Under the pieces are notes generated by a model that saw nothing but the letters and a program-made list of their open reading frames with translations, did not search any database and was not told the origin of the DNA. From UBA3210 sp963623095 (GTDB lineage Bacteria > Bacillota_I > Bacilli_A > RFN20 > CAG-449), in the NCBI GenBank assembly GCA_963623095.1, contig CAVFKD010000018.1:1-33665 (forward strand): a DNA stretch of 33,665 nt, in the 5' to 3' direction. Every line of letters starts with the position of its first letter. Position 1 is the stretch's first letter. A program made the position numbers and the translations under genes. This document shows, piece after piece, positions 17,457-25,196 of the stretch.

Positions 17457-18220
17457 AAGCAATGATTGACGCGGGATTAGAAGCAAAAAAAGTCATTATG
17501 GAAGTATATAATACCCATTTTGATGTCGAAATAAAATCTGATAATTCTCCAGTTACTAAAGCTGATAAAGCCGCGGATAAATTAATTAAAGCATACCTTC
17601 AAGAAAGATTTCCTGACTATGGATTTTTAACAGAAGAAAGTGAAGATAATTTAGATAGATTAAATAAAGAATATATCTTTGTTGTTGATCCTGTTGATGG
17701 CACTAAAGATTTTGTTGTAAGAGATGGTATGTTTACCACAAATATTGGTTTAATTCATAATCATGAAGTAGTCGCAGGTGTTGTTTTAATTCCTTGCCAA
17801 GATGAATATTATTACGCATCAAAAGGCAATGGCTCTTATTATGTAAAAGAAGGCTCAAATCCTGTTAAAATTCATGTATCCGATAATAAAACTAATTTAA
17901 AAATGGTCACTTCTTGTTTCCATATTGGTGATAAAGAATTAGAAATGTTTAAAAATCATCCTCATCACATTTCTCAATTAAATAAAGTAGGATCCGCGAT
18001 AAAATTTTGTTTAATCGCAAAAGGTGAAGCGGATGTTATGTTTAGATTTGGTGAAGGTACTAAAGAATGGGATACTGCCGCAGGACATATTGTTGTTACT
18101 GAAGCAGGTGGAGAATTTGTTCATTGGGATAAATCACCTATTACATATAATAAAGTAGATGTTTATCATCACGATGGTTATGTGATTTTAAATAGCCTTG
18201 ATAATTTTTATAAACTTTAA
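17438..18220 (+). CDS. inositol monophosphatase-family protein, probably CysQ-like 3'(2'),5'-bisphosphate nucleotidase
   Basis: 260 aa. The metal-dependent lithium-sensitive phosphatase fold is clear: EESEDN (Glu ligand, about 66-71), VDPVDGTKDF (about 83-92, the DPIDGT motif) and EWDTAAGHIVVTEAGG (about 208-223). Family members hydrolyse inositol phosphates, fructose 1,6-bisphosphate or pAp/PAPS. Coupling to nrnA, whose enzyme also attacks pAp, favours CysQ; sequence alone does not separate CysQ from SuhB. The start with AGGAG at 17427-17431 gives the 19-base overlap. A strong terminator follows. Confidence 0.85.
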   Translation: MFEKELKAMIDAGLEAKKVIMEVYNTHFDVEIKSDNSPVTKADKAADKLIKAYLQERFPDYGFLTEESEDNLDRLNKEYIFVVDPVDGTKDFVVRDGMFTTNIGLIHNHEVVAGVVLIPCQDEYYYASKGNGSYYVKEGSNPVKIHVSDNKTNLKMVTSCFHIGDKELEMFKNHPHHISQLNKVGSAIKFCLIAKGEADVMFRFGEGTKEWDTAAGHIVVTEAGGEFVHWDKSPITYNKVDVYHHDGYVILNSLDNFYKL

Positions 18221-18230
18221 TTAAATAAAC

Positions 18231-18260
18231 AAAAGCATTTCTTAAAAGGAATGCTTTTTA
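18231..18260 (+). terminator. intrinsic terminator of nrnA-cysQ-like operon
   Basis: AAAAGCATTTC (18231-18241) pairs with GGAATGCTTTT (18248-18258) over 11 bp with one G-U, 6-nt loop, and a T-rich end. Confidence 0.85.
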
Positions 18261-18309
18261 GTTTGCAAATATAAATCTTTAATATTCAATTTAAGTTTAT
18301 TAACATATT

Positions 18310-18318
18310 TGATAAAAT
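18310..18318 (+). promoter_or_regulatory. candidate extended -10 promoter
   Basis: TGATAAAAT (18310-18318), with TG placed one base before TAAAAT; a poor -35 (TTTAAG) lies 17 bp upstream. The same nonamer occurs before the genes at 31975 (plus) and 29327 (minus). Confidence 0.4.
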
Positions 18319-18336
18319 GTAATAAAGGTGCATTAT

Positions 18337-19287
18337 ATGGATTTTAGTAGTAAAACAAAAATTGAAAAATTCTATCAAACTAGATCGTTATTAGCGTTGA
18401 TATCAAGCAGTATTGTTTTTATTTTCGCTTTAAGCGGTATTGTCTGGGGCTTTTTATTAGAACCAAGTGAAGAATTTCCTGAAATGGGATCAATTAAAGT
18501 ATTAGAATTTTTTACTTCGATATCTAATTTAGTCGCGGCGATAGGATGTGTTTTATTAATACCAAGTGCGATAACAGGCATTAAAAAGTATCAATATGTA
18601 ACTCCTAGATGGGCGATTAAATTCTTATACGCAGGAACAATCATGTTAACTTTAGTATTCTTATTTACTTTATGCGGTTTAATCCCAGTTATTGGGTTAA
18701 GTGCAATACAAGATAATAATTTATTATTGCATCTAATTACTCCTATATCTTGTATATTATTATTTTCCTTTATTGAATCAGATGTACATATATCATATGT
18801 CGATATGTTAATCGCGATGATTCCTTTTACTATATATGCAATTGTATATTTTGTTATGGTTGGAATTATTGGTCAAGAACATGGAGGATGGAGAGATTTA
18901 TATCAATTCATGAAATATGTTCCTAAAGAATTAGCCTTATTTTTAATGTTTTTAGGTGAAGCTGTAATTGCTTTTATTTTAAGAATTATACATAACTTCT
19001 TTAATGAAAAAAGAAAAATTAGAATTGCTAATAAGATCGCGAATGATTATAAATTTGATACAGTAGACAAAGTTGAAAACGCTGTTTATAACTTAGGTGG
19101 AAGATTACAAAAGATATCTTATAAGAATGAATTAAATATTCCTTTAGAAACCTTATTTATTATTTCAGAAAAGAATACTTTACCTTTTAAAGATGTTTTA
19201 GATTATTACGTTAAAGGTGCATTAGATGTCATTAAAGAAAGAAATAATAAAAGAGTAATAGAAAAGAATAAAAAGAAAAATAGATAA
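18337..19287 (+). CDS. polytopic membrane protein, possibly Pr6Pr-like
   Basis: 316 aa from the ATG at 18337. A GTG at 18328 is in frame, but it lies in the SD AAAGGTG that serves the ATG. Six hydrophobic segments are seen at about 17-37, 50-76, 90-118, 122-142, 151-176 and 196-216, followed by a basic cytoplasmic tail of about 100 residues ending in a run of Lys, Arg and Asn. The FFTSISNL and LHLITPISCILL segments recall the Pr6Pr (FAR-17a/AIG1-like) membrane family seen in Mollicutes, but this is only a visual resemblance. One base separates it from the chromate-type transporter genes. Function unknown. Confidence 0.7.
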   Translation: MDFSSKTKIEKFYQTRSLLALISSSIVFIFALSGIVWGFLLEPSEEFPEMGSIKVLEFFTSISNLVAAIGCVLLIPSAITGIKKYQYVTPRWAIKFLYAGTIMLTLVFLFTLCGLIPVIGLSAIQDNNLLLHLITPISCILLFSFIESDVHISYVDMLIAMIPFTIYAIVYFVMVGIIGQEHGGWRDLYQFMKYVPKELALFLMFLGEAVIAFILRIIHNFFNEKRKIRIANKIANDYKFDTVDKVENAVYNLGGRLQKISYKNELNIPLETLFIISEKNTLPFKDVLDYYVKGALDVIKERNNKRVIEKNKKKNR

Positions 19288-19288
19288 T

Positions 19289-19855
19289 ATGAAAAAGCTA
19301 ATTAGTTTATTTTGGTTGTTTTTTAAAATAGGTTTATTTACCTTTGGAGGTGGATATGCAATGATTCCATCTATCAAAGAAGAAATTGTAGAAAAAAGAA
19401 AATATATCTCTAATGATGAATTATTAGATATTATCGCAATCGCAGAATCAACTCCTGGTCCAACTGCGATAAACCTTGCAACATATATAGGTTATAAGAA
19501 AGATAAATTCCTAGGTTCTTTATTCGCGACTTTAGGAGTTATTTTACCATCGTTTATTATAATTGTAATAATTTCTATATTTTATAATTATTTCATGTCT
19601 ATAAAGGCTGTTAAATACGCTTTTATAGGTATTAACGCCGCGGTTAGTATTTTAATTATATCTACTTCTATCAGTATGATTATTAAAATGAAAAAGAAAG
19701 TATTTAATATTGTTATATTAGTTCTAACCATTGTTTCTATGGCTATTGTAGAGATATTTAATTTAAGTTTTTCTTCTATATATTGCATTTTAATTGGAGG
19801 ATTACTTGGAATATTTGTTAATGGATTTTTTAAAGCAAAGGAGGTAAATAAATGA
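19289..19855 (+). CDS. chromate transporter family, first short subunit
   Basis: 188 aa, one CHR domain. The conserved N-terminal block FKIGLFTFGGGYAMIP (about 10-25) and the STPGPTAINLATYIGY loop (about 52-67) are present, followed by several hydrophobic segments. Short-chain CHR proteins occur in pairs that assemble as a heterodimer with opposite membrane orientation. The substrate may be chromate, sulfate or another anion; in gut-type Bacilli it is usually unproven. It ends in TGA, overlapping the next start (ATGA at 19852-19855). Confidence 0.88.
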   Translation: MKKLISLFWLFFKIGLFTFGGGYAMIPSIKEEIVEKRKYISNDELLDIIAIAESTPGPTAINLATYIGYKKDKFLGSLFATLGVILPSFIIIVIISIFYNYFMSIKAVKYAFIGINAAVSILIISTSISMIIKMKKKVFNIVILVLTIVSMAIVEIFNLSFSSIYCILIGGLLGIFVNGFFKAKEVNK

Positions 19856-19930
19856 TCTACCTTCTATTGTTTATTGAATTTTTTAAAATAGGCTTATTCA
19901 CCTTTGGAGGTGGATATGCGATGATTCCAT
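19321..19930 (+). repeat. near-identical 50-base direct repeat within the two CHR genes
   Basis: 19321-19370 and 19881-19930 lie exactly 560 bases apart and differ at three positions, all third codon positions (GGT/GGC, TTT/TTC, GCA/GCG). They encode the same FKIGLFTFGGGYAMIP region. The rest of the two genes is much less similar. Confidence 0.85.
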
Positions 19931-20424
19931 TATTAAAAGAGACATGTTTAGCTCATAATTGGATGGATGAAGAAAGTTTATATTCTTTTATTGGTATTGC
20001 AGAATCTACTCCTGGACCAATCGCGGTTAATTTAGCAACATTTGTTGGCTATTCACAAGGTAATATTTTAGGTGCTTTAATTGCGACATTAGGAGTAGTT
20101 ACTCCTGCGTTTATCATCATTATTTTAATTGCCTGCTTATTATCTAAAATCATGGATAATAAATACGTAAAAGGCTTTTTAAACGGTGTAAAACCAGTTG
20201 CAATAGGATTAATATTAGTCGCTGGATTGTCTTTATTTTATAAATCATTAGGTTTTACATCTATTAATGATTTTAACTTAAATTTATCCTTTATTATTTG
20301 TTTTGGTATATTAAGCGTATTTTATATTGTTTATTTAATAATTGGTAAAAAGAAAATTAATTCGATATTATTCATTGTTATTGCAGCAATATTTGGTATT
20401 GGAATTTCTTATTTAATTGCATAA
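19852..20424 (+). CDS. chromate transporter family, second short subunit
   Basis: 190 aa, partner of the preceding gene with the same FKIGLFTFGGGYAMIP (about 8-23) and STPGPIAVNLATFVGY (about 49-64) blocks. The ATG is within the previous stop overlap and uses AAGGAGG at about 19839-19845. The two genes share a 50-base stretch with only three synonymous differences. No terminator of its own is evident on the plus strand after 20424; the adjacent hairpin serves the opposing tRNA. Confidence 0.88.
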   Translation: MIYLLLFIEFFKIGLFTFGGGYAMIPLLKETCLAHNWMDEESLYSFIGIAESTPGPIAVNLATFVGYSQGNILGALIATLGVVTPAFIIIILIACLLSKIMDNKYVKGFLNGVKPVAIGLILVAGLSLFYKSLGFTSINDFNLNLSFIICFGILSVFYIVYLIIGKKKINSILFIVIAAIFGIGISYLIA

Positions 20425-20439
20425 TATAGTTTAATACAT

Positions 20440-20462
20440 AAAAAAAGCCACCTTGCGGTGAC
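20440..20462 (-). terminator. terminator of tRNA-Ser
   Basis: On the minus strand GTCACC-GCAA-GGTGGC forms a 6-bp stem (one G-U) with a GNRA-type loop and is followed by seven Ts (20446-20440). Confidence 0.85.
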
Positions 20463-20474
20463 TATATTTCCTAG

Positions 20475-20565
20475 TGGCGGAGAAAAAGGGATTTGAACCC
20501 TTGCGCCGAGTTACCAGCCTACGAGCTTTCCAAGCCCGCCCCTTCAGCCTCTTGGGTATTTCTCC
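20475..20565 (-). tRNA. tRNA-Ser (anticodon GGA)
   Basis: 91 nt including an encoded CCA (20477-20475). The acceptor GGAGAAA (20565-20559) pairs with TTTCTCC; the D arm is CCC...GGG; the anticodon stem CGGGC/GCTCG holds loop TTGGAAA, giving anticodon GGA, which reads UCC and UCU. A long variable arm, as expected for a class II tRNA, and a T arm with GGTTCAAAT complete the molecule. It is alone, antisense to its neighbours, with its own promoter and terminator. Confidence 0.95.
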
Positions 20566-20576
20566 ATGCGTTATTT

Positions 20577-20605
20577 ATTCTACATTATATTAATATCTAA
20601 GTCAA
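20577..20605 (-). promoter_or_regulatory. promoter of tRNA-Ser
   Basis: On the minus strand TTGACT (20605-20600), 17-bp spacer, TAGAAT (20582-20577), 11 bases before the tRNA 5' end. Confidence 0.8.
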
Positions 20606-20636
20606 AATAAATTTTAATAAAAATTATACTAACTTA

Positions 20637-20645
20637 TGGTATAAT
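20637..20645 (+). promoter_or_regulatory. extended -10 promoter of the rluD-like operon
   Basis: TGGTATAAT: a perfect TATAAT with the TG of an extended -10, no clear -35. It lies 18 bases before the ATG at 20663, back-to-back with the tRNA promoter. Confidence 0.6.
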
Positions 20646-20662
20646 ATTTCCGAGGAAAGTGT

Positions 20663-21631
20663 ATGAAAGAAATACTTATTAGTAAAAAAGAAGAAGGACA
20701 AACTGTTTATAAATTTGTTCGTAAGTACTTAAACGAAGCACCATTATCATTTATTGAAAAAATCTTTAGAAAAAAGGATGTTAAGATTAATGGTATTAGA
20801 GTTTCTAAACAAGAAATTATTCATGAAGGTGACAACATTCAAATTTATATTACAGATCAAATGTTAGAAGAATTTTCTAAACCTAAACCTGTTACTGAAA
20901 TTAAAAATAAACCAAATATCATTTATGAAGATGATAATATTTTAATTTGCAATAAACCAAGTGGATTATTAGTTCATGGTGACTCTAAAGAAAAGAGAAT
21001 TACATTATCAAATATGGTATTAAATTATTTATATTCTAAAGGAGAATATGATCCTTCTAATAATGCTTTTATACCAGGACCTGCACATAGAATTGATCGA
21101 AATACATCAGGACTTGTTATCTTTGGAAAAAATATTAAAGCTTTACAACAATTAGAAGATTTATTTAAAGAGCATGATAATATTGAAAAATATTATTTAG
21201 CTTTAGTTAATGGTAGAGTTGATAAAGAAGGTAAAATAGATGCACCTTTAATGAAAGATGAAATTAAAGGGGTCGTGGAAGTTAAACCGATTTCTAAAGG
21301 TGGAAAAACTGCTTTAACACTATATGAAGTAGAAGAAATATATAAAAGATATACTTTATTAAAAGTACAAATATTAACAGGTAGAACTCATCAAATAAGA
21401 GTCCATATGGCTTATATTAAACATCCATTGCTCGGCGATAGTAAATATGGTGATTTTAAAGAGAATAAATATTTTAAAGAAAAATTTAATTATGAAGGAC
21501 AATTCCTTCATTCATATATCTTTAGATTTAATAAAATAGATGGATTCTTATCTTATTTATCTAACAAAGAATTTAAAGCTCCTTTAGGAGAAAAAGAAAA
21601 AAAGATCATTTCTAAATTAAAAAGTGAATAA
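20663..21631 (+). CDS. RluA-family 23S rRNA pseudouridine synthase (RluC/RluD type)
   Basis: 322 aa. An N-terminal S4 RNA-binding domain (about 15-65) is followed by the pseudouridine synthase core with KPSGLLVH (98-105) and the catalytic loop HRIDRNTSG (142-150), in which Asp145 is the nucleophile (Ile replaces the usual Leu before it). The GRTHQIRVH motif (about 240-248) is also present. It isomerises uridines in rRNA; RluC versus RluD specificity cannot be told by eye. It is the first gene of an operon with two unknown genes and phosphoglucomutase. RBS GAGGAAAG. Confidence 0.93.
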   Translation: MKEILISKKEEGQTVYKFVRKYLNEAPLSFIEKIFRKKDVKINGIRVSKQEIIHEGDNIQIYITDQMLEEFSKPKPVTEIKNKPNIIYEDDNILICNKPSGLLVHGDSKEKRITLSNMVLNYLYSKGEYDPSNNAFIPGPAHRIDRNTSGLVIFGKNIKALQQLEDLFKEHDNIEKYYLALVNGRVDKEGKIDAPLMKDEIKGVVEVKPISKGGKTALTLYEVEEIYKRYTLLKVQILTGRTHQIRVHMAYIKHPLLGDSKYGDFKENKYFKEKFNYEGQFLHSYIFRFNKIDGFLSYLSNKEFKAPLGEKEKKIISKLKSE

Positions 21632-21651
21632 TTTATTAAGGAGGGATTTTA

Positions 21652-22677
21652 ATGCGCAATATTGAAAAAGGCTTATTACTTGCATCTTATTTTGATATTG
21701 ATGTGGAAGATAAAATCCCTTCTTTTATTTCTTGGATAAAACAAACTAAATCCTATCAAACATTTTTAGAAAATAAAGTTAAATTAAAAGAAAAAAAGAA
21801 TTATAAAGCTAAAAAGATTTACGCTTATTATAACTCTATCGATATAGAGCATATTTCATCTTTAGAAGATGGAATTATTGAATATGGCAATATGCTTTAT
21901 TTACTAAAAATATCTTCTGAAGACTATTATTCTAATCCTTTAATGGTAGTCTATTTGGAAAATGAGAATATGACTATTGGTGATTTTAAATTGAATTATA
22001 ATTCTAAGATTATCACTTTAGATGAACTTTCTTTATTAGAAGATGGCTCTTTTAACGAGAAAAAACAATCTTTAGATATCTTATTTTCTTCTTGGAGTGA
22101 TGAAGTACATAAACAGATTTTAACTCCAATTGAAGAATTTAAGAAAAGATTATTTTATTTTCCTAAAAGATTCATATTTAATTTTTTTAGAATAATAGAA
22201 TTAATATTTATTATTGGTTCTTTAACTTCATGGATGATTCTATTTTTTAGTAAAATTAAAGATTATGGAGGAGGTTATTCAACCTTAATTAATTATTTCT
22301 TCTATTTGATATTAAGCTTTTCTATTATATATTTAATTACGTTTATCATTGTTATTTTAAAAAAGCGTAAAGATTATAAATATTATATTAAAGCAAGAAA
22401 AGTTGTTATTGAAGATGCTTCAAAATTAGAATCACAAATTGAACAAAAATTATATGCATATATTCTTGAATGCATTTCTAAAAGAATTAAGATGACTAAA
22501 CTAGTTATTGAATTTAATACTTTAACTTCCTATTATGGTGAAATATCTTATTTTAGTAATATATTAAGAAAAAAGAAGATATTAAAGAAAGATTCAATAT
22601 CTTATTTTGAGATTGGTTTTTTGATTGTTAATTTAATTCTTTGGATAACCCTTGGAATTTTATTCGTTCTTGATTAG
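21652..22677 (+). CDS. membrane protein of unknown function
   Basis: 341 aa. A soluble, charged N-terminal part (about 1-170) precedes two membrane segments at about 182-204 and 213-241. A second cytoplasmic, Lys-rich and helical segment (about 243-318) leads to a C-terminal membrane helix (about 321-340). I recognise no family. It has a near-perfect SD (AAGGAGGG), 20 bases after the rluD-like stop, and is followed 11 bases later by the triple-repeat gene, with which it probably works. Three membrane passes put the N- and C-termini on opposite sides. Confidence 0.75.
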   Translation: MRNIEKGLLLASYFDIDVEDKIPSFISWIKQTKSYQTFLENKVKLKEKKNYKAKKIYAYYNSIDIEHISSLEDGIIEYGNMLYLLKISSEDYYSNPLMVVYLENENMTIGDFKLNYNSKIITLDELSLLEDGSFNEKKQSLDILFSSWSDEVHKQILTPIEEFKKRLFYFPKRFIFNFFRIIELIFIIGSLTSWMILFFSKIKDYGGGYSTLINYFFYLILSFSIIYLITFIIVILKKRKDYKYYIKARKVVIEDASKLESQIEQKLYAYILECISKRIKMTKLVIEFNTLTSYYGEISYFSNILRKKKILKKDSISYFEIGFLIVNLILWITLGILFVLD

Positions 22678-22688
22678 GTGGTGAAATT

Positions 22689-23378
22689 ATGGCTTTTAGT
22701 ATAGTTATTAAAGATAAAACATTTAATAGTCTTGAACAAATAGGTAAGGAAATGTATTTATATCCTGAAGCATTTGAAAAGGTATTAACGAGTAGAAAAT
22801 TTTTATTAATCTTAAAACAAGAAGATGAAGAAAAATTTAATAAGCTAATTGAATATAATCATCTTTATCGCGATGTAAATGCTTTTTTATTCTACGCTCA
22901 ATATTTATTTTGCCCACATATGGAATTAAAATATCATCGACATAAATTTGATACATTAAAAGAATTGGGTGAATATATTATTTATAATGGACCAAGCATT
23001 GATATATATACTAAAGATTTATTAAAACTAAACCTTCTATCTAAGTATATGAAAGATCAAGGATTAGATAAAAAAAATCCTAAAATATACGATGAAGTAA
23101 TATCTTTAGAGAAACTCAGTATAGAAAATGAAAATAGAGCATATTTTCTTCTTGGCTTTAGACTATCTGAATGTGATAAAATTATATATGATAAGAAGGA
23201 ATATGACTCAGTCAAAGACTTCTTTAAAACCATGACAAGTGATTATTATTTATATAAGTTTTCTTCTGGCTTAGAAAATGACCAATACGTCTATAGTTGG
23301 TTGATTGTTAAAGGTTATGAAGATGTAATTACTAAGCATCATGGATTAATAGACACAATTGAGGAAATGGAGAAATAA
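22689..23378 (+). CDS. soluble protein built of three repeats, function unknown
   Basis: 229 aa, no membrane segment or signal peptide. Three copies of a unit of about 75-85 residues are visible, each marked by a short beta-like strand, then Phe/Tyr, Asn/Asp, Ser/Thr, Leu/Val and an acidic helix: KTFNSLEQIGK (10-20), HKFDTLKELGE (85-95) and KEYDSVKDFFK (170-180). Copies 2 and 3 also share the preceding A-F/Y-x-L run and a Cys (75 and 162). I know no family with this unit. It lies between the membrane gene at 21652 and pgm, one base before the latter, so it belongs to the same operon. RBS AGGTGG. Confidence 0.7.
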   Translation: MAFSIVIKDKTFNSLEQIGKEMYLYPEAFEKVLTSRKFLLILKQEDEEKFNKLIEYNHLYRDVNAFLFYAQYLFCPHMELKYHRHKFDTLKELGEYIIYNGPSIDIYTKDLLKLNLLSKYMKDQGLDKKNPKIYDEVISLEKLSIENENRAYFLLGFRLSECDKIIYDKKEYDSVKDFFKTMTSDYYLYKFSSGLENDQYVYSWLIVKGYEDVITKHHGLIDTIEEMEK

Positions 23379-23379
23379 A

Positions 23380-25092
23380 ATGGAAAAACTTGTTGAACAA
23401 AAATACCAAAAGTGGTTAAAGGCTGATTTACCACAAGATCTTCGTGATGAACTTGCAAAGATGAACGAAGAACAAATTAATGATGCATTCTATCAAGATT
23501 TAGAATTTGGTACTGCAGGCATCAGAGGCGTTCTTGGCCCTGGTAGTAATAGATTAAATATCTTTATTATTAGAAAAGTAACTTATGGTTACGCAAAGTT
23601 CTTATTAAATACTTATAAAGATGCAAGAACTAGAGGTGTAGTTATTTCTCATGATAATAGATTATATTCTCGTGAATTTACTTTAGAAGCTGCAAAAATG
23701 TTATCTTCTTTTGGTATTAAAACATATATCTTTGATGCTTTAAGAGCGACACCTGAATTAAGTTTCGCAGTTAGAAGACAACATGCATGCGGCGGTATTA
23801 TGATCACTGCTTCACATAACCCAAAGGAATATAACGGTTATAAAGTATATGATGAAGAAGGATGTCAATTAGTTCCTGAAAAGATTAAACCATATATTGA
23901 TATCATTGCAACTTTACCAAGTGAAGTTGATGTTAAATTTGAAAACTACGAACCTAAAGGTGAAATCATCACATTAGGTGAAGAAGTTGATAGAGATTAT
24001 ATTGAACATGTAAAAGCTATCTTATTAAATCCTGAATTAGATAAAAAAGGATTTAAGATTGTCTTTACTCCTCAACATGGTGCTTCATTAGAAGTAGCTC
24101 AAAAGTTATTTAATGAATTAGGCTATGATGTAACATATGTTAAAGAACAATGTGTTCATGATCCATTATTTGGTGCGACAAAATCACCAAACCCTGAATT
24201 AAAAGAAGCATATGAATTACCAAATGAATATGCAAAGAAAGCTAATGCAGACATCATTATGATGACTGACCCAGATGCTGATAGATGTGGTATTGCAGTC
24301 AAAGATAGAAATGGCGAATATATCATGATGACCGGTAATGAAACTGGTGCAATTTTAATTGACTATGTCTTTAAAATGAGAAAAGAAAAAGGATTATTAC
24401 ATAAAAATGGTATCCTTCTTCAATCAGTTGTTACTTCAACATTTGGTGAAGAAGTCGCAAGAAGCTATGATATTCATGTAGAATCTGTATTAACTGGATT
24501 TAAATATATTGGTGAAAAGATTCACGAATATGAATTAAATCATAAATATGAATATGAATTTGGTTATGAAGAATCATATGGATATTTACTTGCACCATTC
24601 GCACGTGATAAAGATTCATTACAAGCTTTAACAATGATCGCAGAAATGGCTAATTATTATCGTTTACAAGGTAAAAACTTACTTGAAGTATACGAAGAAT
24701 TAGAAAAGAAATTTGGCTATCACTTAGATAAATTATATTCCATCTACTTTGAAGGACAAAACGGTAAAAAGAAGATGGATGAAATTATGGCAGGTTTAAG
24801 AAAATCACCAGTTAAAGAATTAAATGGTGTAAAACTTGCTAAATTAGAAGATTATAAATCATTAAAAGTCTTAGATAGAGAAGGCAAAGAAATTGGTAAA
24901 ATTGAACTTCCAACAACAGATATGATCAAATTATATTTTGAAGATGGAACTACAATCGCAATTAGACCTAGTGGTACAGAACCAAAATGTAAATTCTATT
25001 ATGGAGTAAAAGGTACTTCTAAAGATGAAGTTAATAAAAAACCTGATGAATTCCATAAAGATATCTTAAAATACATTGGATTAACTAAATAA
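23380..25092 (+). CDS. phosphoglucomutase / phosphomannomutase (alpha-D-phosphohexomutase)
   Basis: 570 aa from the ATG at 23380. An in-frame TTG at 23359 lies inside the upstream gene and has no RBS; GGAG at 23369-23372 serves the ATG. Active-site serine is Ser145 in TASHNP (143-148), the metal loop is DPDADRCG (about 297-304), the sugar-binding loop is GYEESYGY (near 398-405), and the phosphate loop RPSGTEPK lies near 530. It interconverts glucose 1- and 6-phosphate for glycolipid, polysaccharide or glycogen synthesis; length and motifs fit PgcA/PGM-2-like enzymes. It is followed by a strong terminator. Confidence 0.94.
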   Translation: MEKLVEQKYQKWLKADLPQDLRDELAKMNEEQINDAFYQDLEFGTAGIRGVLGPGSNRLNIFIIRKVTYGYAKFLLNTYKDARTRGVVISHDNRLYSREFTLEAAKMLSSFGIKTYIFDALRATPELSFAVRRQHACGGIMITASHNPKEYNGYKVYDEEGCQLVPEKIKPYIDIIATLPSEVDVKFENYEPKGEIITLGEEVDRDYIEHVKAILLNPELDKKGFKIVFTPQHGASLEVAQKLFNELGYDVTYVKEQCVHDPLFGATKSPNPELKEAYELPNEYAKKANADIIMMTDPDADRCGIAVKDRNGEYIMMTGNETGAILIDYVFKMRKEKGLLHKNGILLQSVVTSTFGEEVARSYDIHVESVLTGFKYIGEKIHEYELNHKYEYEFGYEESYGYLLAPFARDKDSLQALTMIAEMANYYRLQGKNLLEVYEELEKKFGYHLDKLYSIYFEGQNGKKKMDEIMAGLRKSPVKELNGVKLAKLEDYKSLKVLDREGKEIGKIELPTTDMIKLYFEDGTTIAIRPSGTEPKCKFYYGVKGTSKDEVNKKPDEFHKDILKYIGLTK

Positions 25093-25107
25093 TTAATTAT
25101 TAAATTA

Positions 25108-25138
25108 AACGATGGTGACTTTGTTATCATCGTTTTTC
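25108..25138 (+). terminator. intrinsic terminator of the rluD-like-pgm operon
   Basis: AACGATGGTGA (25108-25118) pairs with TTATCATCGTT (25124-25134), 11 bp with two G-U pairs and a 5-nt loop, followed by Ts. Confidence 0.85.
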
Positions 25139-25150
25139 TTTAGACAAAAT

Positions 25151-25180
25151 AAAAACCCCTAAGGATTACTTTAGGGGTTT
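25151..25180. terminator. bidirectional terminator between pgm and the CYTH gene
   Basis: AAACCCCTAA (25153-25162) and TTAGGGGTTT (25171-25180), a perfect 10-bp stem with an 8-nt loop. On the minus strand it is followed by TTTTTATTTTG, so it chiefly ends the CYTH transcript. Confidence 0.85.
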
Positions 25181-25196
25181 ATTTAGTTCTTTAAAC

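Noticed and set aside
18328..18336. GTG start for the membrane protein at 18337
   Set aside because: The GTG is part of the Shine-Dalgarno of the in-frame ATG at 18337.
23359..23379. TTG start for phosphoglucomutase
   Set aside because: It lies in the upstream gene without an RBS; GGAG at 23369-23372 fits the ATG at 23380.
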